Below, piece after piece: positions 17,731-26,520 of a stretch of DNA of 64,000 bases. The first letter of the stretch is position 1; the number at the start of each line of letters is the position of its first letter. The notes beneath the pieces were generated by a model, which did not search any database, was not told where the DNA came from, and worked only from the letters and a program-made list of their open reading frames with translations. Location of the stretch: the NCBI GenBank assembly GCA_910585965.1, contig CAJUHH010000012.1, positions 1 to 64,000 of the forward strand. The letters are read 5' to 3'. The DNA is from an uncultured Lachnospiraceae bacterium. GTDB taxonomy: Bacteria; Bacillota; Clostridia; Lachnospirales; Lachnospiraceae. The position numbers and the translations under genes are program-made.

Positions 17731-18261
17731 ATGAAATATTTTCTATTATTTATAAAAAAGACGCTGCGTTTTGTTTTAAAGCCGCTCTCTTTTGTTCCTG
17801 CTATTTTTGTCATGTATATGATCTTTCGCCTTTCTGCCCAGGACGGCGTCACCAGCAGCCAGCTCAGCTTGAAAGTCAGCCATAAGATCGTGGTGACGGC
17901 GGATAAGGTATTGAAAAAGGAGCTGACGGATGAACAAGTCGAACATTATGTGAAAAAAATCCATTATTATGTCCGCAAGCTGGGACACATTACAGAATAT
18001 TTTGTTCTGGCGGTATCCGTTGCTTTTCCGCTTTATGTCTACGGACTCCGAGGCATCCCGCTTATGCTCGTGGCCGGGCTGTTCTGCGTAGGCTTTGCCG
18101 CCTTTGACGAATACCACCAATCTTTTGTCAAAGGCAGGGGGCCTTCCAAAAAGGACGTGGCGATCGACAGCATCGGCATTTTTGTCGGTATTATTCTCGT
18201 ACGAATCGTGGGATGGACGGGACGGATGACGATTTTCCGCCCGCTTTCCAAAAAAAGGTAG
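17731..18261 (+). CDS. VanZ family protein
   Basis: A 176-residue membrane protein with about four hydrophobic segments. It carries the VanZ family landmarks: FRLSAQ after the first segment, RKLGHITEYF in the middle, and DEYHQSFVKGRGPSKKD in the third region. VanZ was named from teicoplanin resistance, but most chromosomal homologues have no established role and are probably housekeeping envelope proteins. The ATG at 17731 follows a GAAAGGG box; longer readings upstream run into palindrome A. Confidence 0.88.
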   Translation: MKYFLLFIKKTLRFVLKPLSFVPAIFVMYMIFRLSAQDGVTSSQLSLKVSHKIVVTADKVLKKELTDEQVEHYVKKIHYYVRKLGHITEYFVLAVSVAFPLYVYGLRGIPLMLVAGLFCVGFAAFDEYHQSFVKGRGPSKKDVAIDSIGIFVGIILVRIVGWTGRMTIFRPLSKKR

Positions 18262-18350
18262 GTCTATCGATTTTTCAGCGAGCCATGCTTATATCTTCCA
18301 CAAAAATGATTCCCCTGTTTTAGAAAATCATATCTTGCAATTCGCCGTTT

Positions 18351-18377
18351 TTGACTATATACTGAATGAAGTATAAT
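18351..18377 (+). promoter_or_regulatory. Promoter of the LacI-family gene
   Basis: TTGACT (18351-18356) and TATAAT (18372-18377) with a 15-bp spacer, or TTTGAC one base earlier with 16 bp, lie about 25 bp before the lacI-type start codon. Confidence 0.6.
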
Positions 18378-18402
18378 TGATATCAGAGGAAAAAGTTCAA
18401 AA

Positions 18403-19401
18403 ATGGCTACTATTAAAGATATTGCAGATAAACTTGGAATTTCTGTCGGCACGGTATCGAAAGGGCTGAACGGGGCGAGCGACATCAGCGACTCGCTTCG
18501 CCAGGCTGTACTGGATACGGCGGTGGAAATGGGTTATACCACAAAAAAAATGAAAAAGGAAGAACATAAGAAATTATGTATCTTCATGGAAAATATGGAC
18601 TACGAAACAAGCAATCAATTCGGATATGAAATTATTCTGGGATTCCGCCAGGCCGCATATAGGGATAAATGGGATGTCATCATATCCCCCATCAATCCTG
18701 CCTTTCAGATAGAGGAAAAATACGATACGTTTATGCTGAAAAACGGCTACAGCGGCGCTTTTCTCGTAGGTTTTACCCTTCAGGACAACTGGATGGCCCA
18801 ATTAGCCACTACTACTATACCCACTGTGCTGTTTGATAACTATATCAGGAAAAATCCAAACGTAGCTTATGTAGGCACGGATAGTTTTGAAGGGATCGAC
18901 TCTGCCATTGAGCATCTCGTTGCTCTTGGCCATAAGCGGATCGCCTTCCTCAACGGATCGCCTGATTCTATGGTTTCCGACCAGCGTCTGCAAGCCTATA
19001 CTGACAGCCTTTTCGCCCATGGCCTGACATACAACGAAAAACTGACAGCATACAGCCATTACATAGTGGAAAATATCAAATATCACCTTCCCGTTTTTTT
19101 AGAAGAAGGAGCAACTGCTATTATATGCAGCAACGACTACCTGGCTTCGGGAGTAATTGCGGAATGCAAAATGCGCGGCCTCCAAGTGCCGGACGATATG
19201 AGCGTCATCGGTTTCGACGACCTGCCCGTTTCCACCGAGATAAACCCTCCTCTGACTACGATACGGCAGGATCGGATTGAACTCGGAAAATGCGCATATT
19301 TTGCCATGAACTGCCTTATCAACCACGTATCCATCAGCAGGACTATGTTAAGAGCCCAGTATATCGAACGGGCTTCCACGGCTTCTCCAAAAACCAGATA
19401 A
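18403..19401 (+). CDS. LacI family transcriptional regulator
   Basis: A 332-residue DNA-binding regulator. Residues 1-60 form the LacI helix-turn-helix and hinge region (IKDIADKLGISVGTVSKGLNG, with K rather than R after VS). Residues 60-332 form a periplasmic-binding-protein-like sensor domain, ending in the family motif SVIGFDDLP and the conserved TTIRQD segment. It has its own promoter and stands alone; no sugar-utilisation genes are adjacent, so its effector and targets are unknown. What follows on the plus strand to about 19470 shows no convincing gene. Confidence 0.9.
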   Translation: MATIKDIADKLGISVGTVSKGLNGASDISDSLRQAVLDTAVEMGYTTKKMKKEEHKKLCIFMENMDYETSNQFGYEIILGFRQAAYRDKWDVIISPINPAFQIEEKYDTFMLKNGYSGAFLVGFTLQDNWMAQLATTTIPTVLFDNYIRKNPNVAYVGTDSFEGIDSAIEHLVALGHKRIAFLNGSPDSMVSDQRLQAYTDSLFAHGLTYNEKLTAYSHYIVENIKYHLPVFLEEGATAIICSNDYLASGVIAECKMRGLQVPDDMSVIGFDDLPVSTEINPPLTTIRQDRIELGKCAYFAMNCLINHVSISRTMLRAQYIERASTASPKTR

Positions 19402-19472
19402 ACTCGAAAATCATATGGTCAAATACGACACTAAGAAAGGATATGTTAGATGGGAAAGGATTCTGCACTGTA

Positions 19473-20066
19473 TTAGCTTATGATCGTCCGCATGAACGGC
19501 ATTGTAAGCGATGACAGGAAATACCAGGCAGGCATGCCAACAGAGATAAAAGAAATGACCGCAGAACTGTAACCGCAAAATGCCGATTCAAGATAAAAAC
19601 ATGAAACACCATCCGGCGCATCACTATGCTTGGCTTCTAAAACAATTCCTTGCTCCACTGCTGCTTTTGTAAATTTACCGATTTTTTCATAAACTGCTTT
19701 CCTGACCATTTCTATTGCAGGCGGTTTTTCATCCACAAGACTAATCCGGGTCTCAAAATCTCTATAAACTGCCAGCACGATTCCAAGCATATATTTTATA
19801 AGAGGAACGAATCGGGATATATTCATAGCTCTCATGGATTGTATTTAAAACATCCCGATACCCCATAATTTCTTCCTCATCTCTATTCTTAGGTGTTGCC
19901 TTTTCCATAACCAGCTGTTGAAGCCTGGTGCTTGTCGTAACAATGCCTTCAATCTTATTGGAAGCCTCGGTACTTTGTATTTTTGCTATCTCGACCAGTT
20001 TTTCCAGTGCGACAGGTTTCTGCTTAAGGTATAATTCGCCTAATTCATTCTTGAATTATGCGAAAG
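19473..20066 (-). pseudogene. Fic family protein remnant with internal deletion
   Basis: Two pieces of a Fic (AMPylase-like) gene lie in different minus-strand frames. Positions about 20066-19762 encode the typical N-terminal region (ELYLKQKPVALEKLVEIAK, STEASNKIEGI, then DEEEIMGYRDVLNTIHESYEYIPI) with the start lost behind an upstream stop. At about 19820 the frame changes and the sequence jumps to the C-terminal region (YMLGIVLAVYRDFE, then MVRKAVYEKIGKFTK) and degenerates. The catalytic HPFxxGNGRxxR core is missing entirely. This is a non-functional relic, perhaps of a mobile toxin-type gene next to tRNA-Trp. Confidence 0.75.
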
Positions 20067-20189
20067 TTTAAATATTAGGCGATTTCAATATCAAAAAATA
20101 TATATAAACAAATTTTAAACCAACTTATCCGTAGTTTTCCTTTTATGCTTCTCACACCACACCCCTGCCGCGACAAATAAAAATATTCC

Positions 20190-20218
20190 TTGCCATTCCT
20201 CCGCCTTTATGCTATAAT
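20190..20218 (+). promoter_or_regulatory. Promoter of tRNA-Trp
   Basis: TTGCCA (20190-20195) and TATAAT (20213-20218) with a 17-bp spacer, about 30 bp before the mature tRNA 5' end. Confidence 0.75.
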
Positions 20219-20248
20219 AACATTCGGCGGTTGAAAACTGTCAAAAAT

Positions 20249-20319
20249 AGGGGCATAGTTCAAAGGTAGAACAGTGGTCTCCAAAACCATCGATGTGGGT
20301 TCGATTCCTACTGCCCCTG
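20249..20319 (+). tRNA. tRNA-Trp (anticodon CCA)
   Basis: A complete 71-nt cloverleaf: acceptor AGGGGCA pairing with TGCCCCT (20312-20318) plus discriminator G, D-arm GTTC/GAAC, anticodon stem GTGGT/ACCAT with loop CTCCAAA (anticodon CCA at 20281-20283), and a T-arm containing GGTTCGATTCC. The 3' CCA is not encoded. Confidence 0.95.
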
Positions 20320-20338
20320 TTTCTTTTATAAGTCAAAC

Positions 20339-20372
20339 GGCACTGATAATTGATTTTGTCAGTGCTTTTTTT
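20339..20372 (+). terminator. Terminator of tRNA-Trp
   Basis: A 7-bp stem GCACTGA (20340-20346) and TCAGTGC (20359-20365) with a 12-nt loop is followed by seven T residues. Confidence 0.8.
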
Positions 20373-20432
20373 GTAAATACCATCCTGTGCCATAAGAGAC
20401 ACAAAAAAATGCTGCTGAAACGGAGGTACCAA

Positions 20433-20945
20433 ATGAAAAACATATTGAAAAAAATATATCCCGCTGTCCTTGTATTCCTGCTGATCTTCCTGGATCAGGC
20501 CGTGAAGCTTTTGGCCGCCGGCCATTTAAAAGGACAGCCGGATTATCCTCTCCTTTCCGGCATTCTCGAATTCTCTTATCTGGAAAATACAGGCGCCGCT
20601 TTCAGTTCCTTTATGGGGAAGCAGGGCTTTTTAATTACGCTCACTACTTGCGCCATGCTTTTTCTTATCCTTAAGTATTGGCAGATTCCAAAAGACGGGA
20701 TGAACCGTTACCTGCCCATGAAAGCATCCTTGCTCCTTATCATAAGCGGCGGAATCGGAAACCTGATTGACCGAATCAAAAACGGGTACGTCATAGATTT
20801 TATCTACTTCGTACCCATCGATTTCCCCAAGTTCAACATCGCCGACTGTTATGTCTGTATCGGAATGGCTGTCTTTGCTTACCTGTGCTTTTTCTATTAT
20901 AAAGACGAAGAACTGGACTTCCTCTTTACTTTAAAAAGAAAATAA
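20433..20945 (+). CDS. lspA: Lipoprotein signal peptidase (signal peptidase II)
   Basis: A 170-residue membrane aspartyl protease that cleaves the signal peptide of prolipoproteins after diacylglyceryl modification. Four transmembrane segments are visible. The two catalytic aspartates lie in GGIGNLIDR (D113) and NIADCYV (D138), the conserved family boxes. The ATG at 20433 is preceded by a CGGAGG box 7 nt upstream; longer readings begin inside the tRNA. It would process lipoproteins such as the TPR protein, PotD and the DUF4430 protein of this window. It converges with the ABC exporter genes. Confidence 0.94.
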   Translation: MKNILKKIYPAVLVFLLIFLDQAVKLLAAGHLKGQPDYPLLSGILEFSYLENTGAAFSSFMGKQGFLITLTTCAMLFLILKYWQIPKDGMNRYLPMKASLLLIISGGIGNLIDRIKNGYVIDFIYFVPIDFPKFNIADCYVCIGMAVFAYLCFFYYKDEELDFLFTLKRK

Positions 20946-20978
20946 ACTCTTGGCTGCTTGCTGCTTGGCTTTCTGCCA

Positions 20979-22727
20979 TCATACCGCAAACTGGCTATGG
21001 TACAGCTGCGCATAAAAGCCTCCCTTTTCCAGCAGCGACTCATGGTTCCCCTGTTCGATAATATTCCCGTCTTTCATCACCAGTATAATATCCGCCTCCT
21101 GGATCGTGGAAAGCCTGTGGGCGACAATAAAACTGGTTCTGCCTTCCATCAGCTTTGCAAATGCGTTCTGTATTTTCAATTCCGTCCTCGTATCAATAGA
21201 GGATGTTGCCTCATCCAGGATCAGCATATCCGGCTGGCAGAGCATCACCCTTGTAATGCAAAGGAGCTGCTTCTGCCCCTGGGACAAGTTGCCTCCGTCT
21301 TCCGCAATCATCGTATCATACCCTTCCGGCAGACGCTTGATAAAGCTATGTGCATATGCCGCCTTGGCAGCCGCCACAATTTCCTCTTCCGTTGCATCCG
21401 GCCTTCCCATCGCAATATTTTCCCTTACCGTTCCTGTTTTCAGCCATGTTTCCTGCAACACCATTCCATAAGCGGTGCGCAGGCTTTTTCTCGTCACATC
21501 CCGTATATCCGTTCCTTCTACCCGGATGCATCCCCGATCCACATCATAAAACCGCATCAATAAGTTAATCACCGTTGTCTTTCCGCAGCCGGTAGGGCCT
21601 ACGATCGCTACTCTCTGCCCCGGTTTTACGCATAGATCGAATCCCTGGATCAGCTTCTTATCCGGCACATAGGAAAAAGAAACATTTTCCAGCGCCACAT
21701 TTCCTCTGACGTCCTTCAGTTCCAGCGCATTTTCCGCATCCGGCACCTGAGGCTCTTCTTCCATTAATTCAAAAATCCTCCCCGCACACGCAAGGGCGTT
21801 CTGTAATTCCGTGATTACGCCGGATATTTCATTAAATGGCTTTGTATACTGGTTGGCATAGGTCAGCAGACAGGAAAGCATGCCCACGCTGATACCGCCC
21901 CGGATGGCAAACAAAGCCCCGGTCAAGCCTACTCCCGTATATACCAGACTGTTGACAAAGCGGGTGGCAGGATTCGTGATGGAGGAAAAGAAAATGGCCT
22001 GCAGCGAGCATTTCTGTAATCTCCCGTTGATTTCATCAAAACGCTCCATCGCATTCTCTTCATATCCGAATGCTTGTACCACCCTCTGGCCTCCTACCAT
22101 TTCGTCAATCAGCGCTGTCTGCTCCGCCCTCGTCTCGGACTGCAGACGAAACATATGGAATGTTTTCTTCGCAATAAAATTCGCTACCAGAAAAGATACC
22201 GGCGTAATGCAGACGACCACCGCCGTAATTCCTATGTTAATCGTCAGCATGATCGCCAGCGTTCCAAGAATTGTCACTATCCCTGTAAATAGCTGGGTAA
22301 AACCCATCAAAAGTCCGTCGGCAAACTGATCCACGTCCGCAATAACCCGGCTGACCACTTCCCCATAAGAATGGGAATCAATATACTTTAACGGCAGCCT
22401 TTCTATTTTTTGGAATGCCTCATTCCTGATATCCCGCACGATCCCGTAAGTCATTTTATTATTGCACACATTCATCAGCCACTGGGCAGCGGCTGTCACG
22501 GCAATCGCTATCGCCATTTTCTCCAAAATAAGCATAATTCCTGGAAAGTCCACAAGTCCTTTACCGATAATCAGATCGATGGCATCCCCCGTCAGGATAG
22601 GGACATAGAGCGTCAGCGCCACTGTAAGGGCTGCCATCAGAACGGATATGCCCAAATAAACCCAATACCTTCTGATATAGCCCATCACCTTAACAAGAAT
22701 GTCTTTCTGACTGTTTCTGCCGTTCAT
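20979..22727 (-). CDS. ABC exporter half-transporter (heterodimer subunit, consensus ATPase motifs)
   Basis: A 582-residue type IV ABC half-transporter with six transmembrane helices (about 20-310) and a nucleotide-binding domain. Motifs: Walker A GPTGCGKTT (377-385), signature degenerate LSQGQ (481-485), Walker B LILDE with catalytic E506, and the switch histidine H537. It overlaps the upstream subunit gene by 4 nt (ATGA) and clearly forms a heterodimer with it, as in BmrCD/LmrCD/TM287-288-type multidrug or lipid exporters. The substrate cannot be inferred. Confidence 0.9.
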   Translation of the reverse strand: MNGRNSQKDILVKVMGYIRRYWVYLGISVLMAALTVALTLYVPILTGDAIDLIIGKGLVDFPGIMLILEKMAIAIAVTAAAQWLMNVCNNKMTYGIVRDIRNEAFQKIERLPLKYIDSHSYGEVVSRVIADVDQFADGLLMGFTQLFTGIVTILGTLAIMLTINIGITAVVVCITPVSFLVANFIAKKTFHMFRLQSETRAEQTALIDEMVGGQRVVQAFGYEENAMERFDEINGRLQKCSLQAIFFSSITNPATRFVNSLVYTGVGLTGALFAIRGGISVGMLSCLLTYANQYTKPFNEISGVITELQNALACAGRIFELMEEEPQVPDAENALELKDVRGNVALENVSFSYVPDKKLIQGFDLCVKPGQRVAIVGPTGCGKTTVINLLMRFYDVDRGCIRVEGTDIRDVTRKSLRTAYGMVLQETWLKTGTVRENIAMGRPDATEEEIVAAAKAAYAHSFIKRLPEGYDTMIAEDGGNLSQGQKQLLCITRVMLCQPDMLILDEATSSIDTRTELKIQNAFAKLMEGRTSFIVAHRLSTIQEADIILVMKDGNIIEQGNHESLLEKGGFYAQLYHSQFAV

Positions 22728-24499
22728 CGCGCTCTTCCCTCCTTTTTAAACTGGGAATCATAAATTTCCTTATATACCCCGCAATTTTCCAGCAATTCCC
22801 CATGCGTTCCAATACCCGCGACCCTTCCGTCATCCATCACGATAATGGAATCCGCATACTGTATGGAAGAGGCTCTTTGGGATACAATAAACACGGTAAT
22901 CTTCTCCTCCATTTCACGGATCGCTTTCCTGAGCTTGGCATCCGTAGCAAAATCAAGGGCCGATGCGCTGTCATCCAAAATAAGGATTTCCGGCTTGCGG
23001 ATCAGCGCCCGCGCTATGGTAAGTCTTTGTTTCTGCCCGCCGGAAAGATTTTTTCCTCCCTGTGCGACCTCCGCATCCAATCCTCCCTCTTTTGTCTCCA
23101 CAAACTCCTTCGCCTGGGAGATCTCCAACGCCTGCCACATTTCTTCTTCCGTTGCATCTTCTTTTCCCCATAACAGGTTTTCTCTGATGGTTCCTTTAAA
23201 AAGTGTTGCTTTTTGCATGACCATGCCTGTTTTCGCACGCAATTCCTCCAAAGGATATTCCTTCACATCCATCCCGTCCACCTTCACAATGCCTCTTGTC
23301 GCGTCATAAAACCGAGGGATCAAATGGACAATGGAAGATTTTCCCGAACCAGTCCCCCCTATAATGCCGATGGTCTGCCCCTTATATGCGCGGAAGCTGA
23401 TATCAGTCAGCGATTCCGCCCCCGCATTCTTGTAAGTCAGCCCCACATGCTCAAAGCTGACAGCCTCTGCCCCTCCTTTTCCTGCATTTGCTTCTTCTAT
23501 ATTCTCTTTCTTTTCTGTTCCTTCCTCTTTCACTGCCTGCCCGGCCGGTTCGCCCTCCGGCTTCGTTTCAAAGACATCCTGGATGCGGTTCGCACAAGCA
23601 AAAGCCTTCGTCACGGTGATAATCAGGTTTGCCAGCTTGATCAGTTCCACCAGTATCTGGGACATGTAATTCACCAGCGCCACGACTTCCCCCTGGGTAA
23701 TATACCCCTGGTTTACCTGCCACGCCCCGGTCTGGATCAGGACAATGATAGCTCCGTTGATAATGATGTATGTCACCGGGTTCATCAGGGCGGATATCCT
23801 TCCCACGAACATCTGCATCTTTGTCAGTTCCTTATTGCTTTCTTCAAAACTGAGAACCTCTGCCTCCTCTTTATTAAAGGCGCGCACCACCCTGGCCCCA
23901 GTCAGGTTCTCCCTTGTGATTTTCAGAATTTTGTCCAGCCCCGCCTGAACCTTTTTATACAACGGCATGCTGACCAGCATGATCCCGAACACTACGACGC
24001 ACAAAAGGGGGATCGTCACCGTAAAAACCATTGCCGCCTTCGTATCGATCGTAAACGCCATCACCATCGCGCCGGCCACGATAAAAGGCGAGCGGAGAAA
24101 AAGGCGAAGGATCAGGTTGACTCCGGACTGCACCTGGTTGACATCGCTCGTCATTCTGGTAATCAGCGTCGACGTTCCGATCGTATCCATTTCTGAAAAG
24201 GACAGTGACTGGATATGGGCAAATAAAGAATGTTTCAGCTGCGCCGAGAAACCCACAGCCGCTTTTGCCGCAAAGTATTGGGCGGTAATCGAACAGACAA
24301 GCCCTATTATGCCAAGCGCTGCCATAAGAAGGCTCATCTGGAAAATGAACCCTTTGTCTGCCTCTGCAATCCCTCTGTCAATAATCTGCACCATGACAAG
24401 GGGAACGAGCAATTCAAAAGAAGCTTCCAGCATCTTAAAAAGAGGCGCCAGCACGGTCTCCTTTTTATAACCCTTTAAATACACCATTAATTTTCTCAT
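22724..24499 (-). CDS. ABC exporter half-transporter (heterodimer subunit, degenerate ATPase site)
   Basis: A 591-residue ABC half-transporter: six transmembrane helices (about 18-300), a charged linker (about 312-345) and a nucleotide-binding domain. Walker A is GGTGSGKSS (381-389) and the signature LSGGQ (485-489) is canonical. The Walker B glutamate is replaced by D510 and the switch histidine by Q541. The degenerate residues here, together with the LSQGQ signature of its partner, all fall in the same composite ATP site, the hallmark of asymmetric heterodimeric exporters. The start follows a GAGGAG box and lies 14 bp after radA. Confidence 0.9.
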   Translation of the reverse strand: MRKLMVYLKGYKKETVLAPLFKMLEASFELLVPLVMVQIIDRGIAEADKGFIFQMSLLMAALGIIGLVCSITAQYFAAKAAVGFSAQLKHSLFAHIQSLSFSEMDTIGTSTLITRMTSDVNQVQSGVNLILRLFLRSPFIVAGAMVMAFTIDTKAAMVFTVTIPLLCVVVFGIMLVSMPLYKKVQAGLDKILKITRENLTGARVVRAFNKEEAEVLSFEESNKELTKMQMFVGRISALMNPVTYIIINGAIIVLIQTGAWQVNQGYITQGEVVALVNYMSQILVELIKLANLIITVTKAFACANRIQDVFETKPEGEPAGQAVKEEGTEKKENIEEANAGKGGAEAVSFEHVGLTYKNAGAESLTDISFRAYKGQTIGIIGGTGSGKSSIVHLIPRFYDATRGIVKVDGMDVKEYPLEELRAKTGMVMQKATLFKGTIRENLLWGKEDATEEEMWQALEISQAKEFVETKEGGLDAEVAQGGKNLSGGQKQRLTIARALIRKPEILILDDSASALDFATDAKLRKAIREMEEKITVFIVSQRASSIQYADSIIVMDDGRVAGIGTHGELLENCGVYKEIYDSQFKKEGRAR

Positions 24500-24513
24500 C
24501 TTATTCCACTCCT

Positions 24514-25905
24514 CTATATCAGATCAATGGCATCCCTGACCGATTTCACACCGATTATTTTTATCCCTTCTTTCTGTTTGATTCCTTTCAGACAGACCGC
24601 CGGCACTATGCAGGAAGTAAATCCCAGCTTCTCCGCTTCCTGCACTCTTTGTTCCGCCATGCTCACTGCCCGCACTTCCCCGCTCAGCCCTACCTCTCCG
24701 AATACGATCATCTTGTCATCCAGCGCACGGTTTTTAAAACTGGATACAACCGCCATCACGATTCCAAGATCGATCGCTGGTTCCATGATCTTTATGCCGC
24801 CGGCAAGGTTGACATAGGCATCGCAGTCTGACAACTGGAGCCCTGCCCTTTTTTCCAGCACCGCCATTAAAAGATTGACCCGGTTAAAGTCCGTCCCTGT
24901 CGCCTGCCTCCTCGGTATGCCGAAATTGCTCCTGCATACAAGGGCCTGGATCTCGATCAGGATGGGCCTCGTGCCCTCCATGGAACATGCCACTACCGAT
25001 CCGCTGGCTTCCTCCGGCCTTCCTTCCAGCATAAATTCCGAAGGGTTTTTCACCTCTGCCAGCCCCTCCTCCCGCATTTCAAACACTCCGATCTCATTAG
25101 TCGATCCAAACCGATTCTTCACCCCTCTGAGAATGCGGTAGGAAGCATGTCTATCTCCTTCAAAATAAAGCACGGCATCCACCATATGTTCCAGCACCCT
25201 AGGTCCTGCCACGGTGCCTTCCTTCGTCACATGTCCTACAATAAAAATCGACACATTCATTCCTTTGGCAAGCTGCAAAAAAACCCCCGTAGCCTCCCTG
25301 ACCTGTGATACGCTTCCCGGCGCCGCCGATATTTCTTCGCTGTACATCGTTTGTATGGAATCAATGACTACCGCATGAGGCCGGATGCGCCGAATGGTTT
25401 CTTCCACGATACCCAGGTTGGTCTCGCAAAGCAATAGCAGCGCATCGCCGAACTTCCCGATGCGTTCCGCCCTTATTTTAATCTGTTTTAAGGATTCCTC
25501 CCCCGATATATATAATACTTTTCTCCCCTTATCCACCAGCTTCTGGCAGACTTGCAGCAGAAGGGTGGACTTTCCGATTCCTGGATCACCGCCTACCAAT
25601 GTCAGGGAACCCGGCACGATTCCGCCTCCCAGCACCCGGTCCAGCTCCTTCATTCCCGTTCCGATCCTCTCCCCGTCGTCGATAGAGACTTCGGAAAGCA
25701 GGGCCGGTTCCGCGCCCGGCCCTGCTGTTCCCATCGTACCGGACCGCATCGATCCTGCCGTGCCAGTCCTCCTGCCTCCCAGATTCACTTTTTCTTCCAC
25801 AAAGGAGTTCCACGTTTTACAGCCGGGACACTGCCCCATCCATTTTACCGATTCATACCCGCATTCCTGACAAAAAAATACGGCTGTGTTTTTAGCCTTT
25901 GCCAT
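24514..25905 (-). CDS. radA: DNA repair protein RadA
   Basis: A 463-residue RecA-like branch-migration helicase that helps process recombination intermediates. It has an N-terminal four-cysteine zinc finger (C12, C15, C26, C29), a Gly/Ala/Met-rich linker (about 43-68) that is longer than usual, Walker A GGDPGIGKST (105-114), the RadA-specific KNRFG motif (263-267), and a C-terminal Lon-protease-like domain. The start follows AGAGGAGG. The downstream genes are the ABC exporter; upstream on the same strand are a small conserved gene and clpC, a common clpC-radA neighbourhood in Firmicutes. Confidence 0.95.
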   Translation of the reverse strand: MAKAKNTAVFFCQECGYESVKWMGQCPGCKTWNSFVEEKVNLGGRRTGTAGSMRSGTMGTAGPGAEPALLSEVSIDDGERIGTGMKELDRVLGGGIVPGSLTLVGGDPGIGKSTLLLQVCQKLVDKGRKVLYISGEESLKQIKIRAERIGKFGDALLLLCETNLGIVEETIRRIRPHAVVIDSIQTMYSEEISAAPGSVSQVREATGVFLQLAKGMNVSIFIVGHVTKEGTVAGPRVLEHMVDAVLYFEGDRHASYRILRGVKNRFGSTNEIGVFEMREEGLAEVKNPSEFMLEGRPEEASGSVVACSMEGTRPILIEIQALVCRSNFGIPRRQATGTDFNRVNLLMAVLEKRAGLQLSDCDAYVNLAGGIKIMEPAIDLGIVMAVVSSFKNRALDDKMIVFGEVGLSGEVRAVSMAEQRVQEAEKLGFTSCIVPAVCLKGIKQKEGIKIIGVKSVRDAIDLI

Positions 25906-26025
25906 TTCTTCCTCCTCTTTTTACGGCCGCGCAGCACCCCTGCCTCCTGGCCGCAAGGAAACTTTCTATAAAGCAAGAAAAACGGGACTTTCATATATAT
26001 ATCAATGACCGCCCCGTAAAGTATA

Positions 26026-26436
26026 TTATTTTGTTACTCTGACGCTCGCTTCCCCGTCTCCGCTCAGTTCCACGCTCAAATTCAGCTTGCCTCCCAAATT
26101 TGTTCGCATCTTGCCAATGCTTTCGTCATTGATAAATACTTCGTATTCCGTTTCATCCTGAAGCCCTACGGTAATCTGCGCATCTTCGCTGCCTTCTACC
26201 ATAAAGCTGATGCCGTCCTGTGTCTCCTGGAAATGGTTTACGCTCGTTCCCGGCACCGATTCATAAACAAACATCCCATTTTTTTCAAGCTTAGTCATCG
26301 TTTTATAAGTCTTTACTTTCCAAAGATCCCCGCCGAATTCAAAATCAACTAACTTCGCTTTTTCTTCCAGCTTATGGTTGCCAAAGCTAATTGCGCCCCC
26401 GTCTTCTCCGCGGAGTAATTCTTTCACCACTGCCAT
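26026..26436 (-). CDS. Conserved hypothetical protein
   Basis: A 136-residue soluble, mostly beta-strand protein without signal peptide or membrane segment. Its opening (MAVVKELLRGEDGGAISFG) is characteristic of a small Lachnospiraceae protein that databases sometimes label endosialidase; I see no catalytic motif supporting that label. The start follows AGGAGG at 9 nt. It lies between clpC and radA in the same direction, with about 85 bp after clpC and 120 bp before radA, so it may be co-transcribed with them. Function unknown. Confidence 0.75.
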   Translation of the reverse strand: MAVVKELLRGEDGGAISFGNHKLEEKAKLVDFEFGGDLWKVKTYKTMTKLEKNGMFVYESVPGTSVNHFQETQDGISFMVEGSEDAQITVGLQDETEYEVFINDESIGKMRTNLGGKLNLSVELSGDGEASVRVTK

Positions 26437-26520
26437 TTCTTATGTCCTCCTAAACCTCTGATATGTCTTCTTCTACATATTCTATAGTACAGTATAATAT
26501 ATTTTCCCAGTTTAATCCAC

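Noticed and set aside
17552..17734. Short plus-strand frames inside element A (and similar ones at 43676-44053 and 59379-59678)
   Set aside because: They read through palindrome arms, have no ribosome binding site of note and mirror each other on the two strands.
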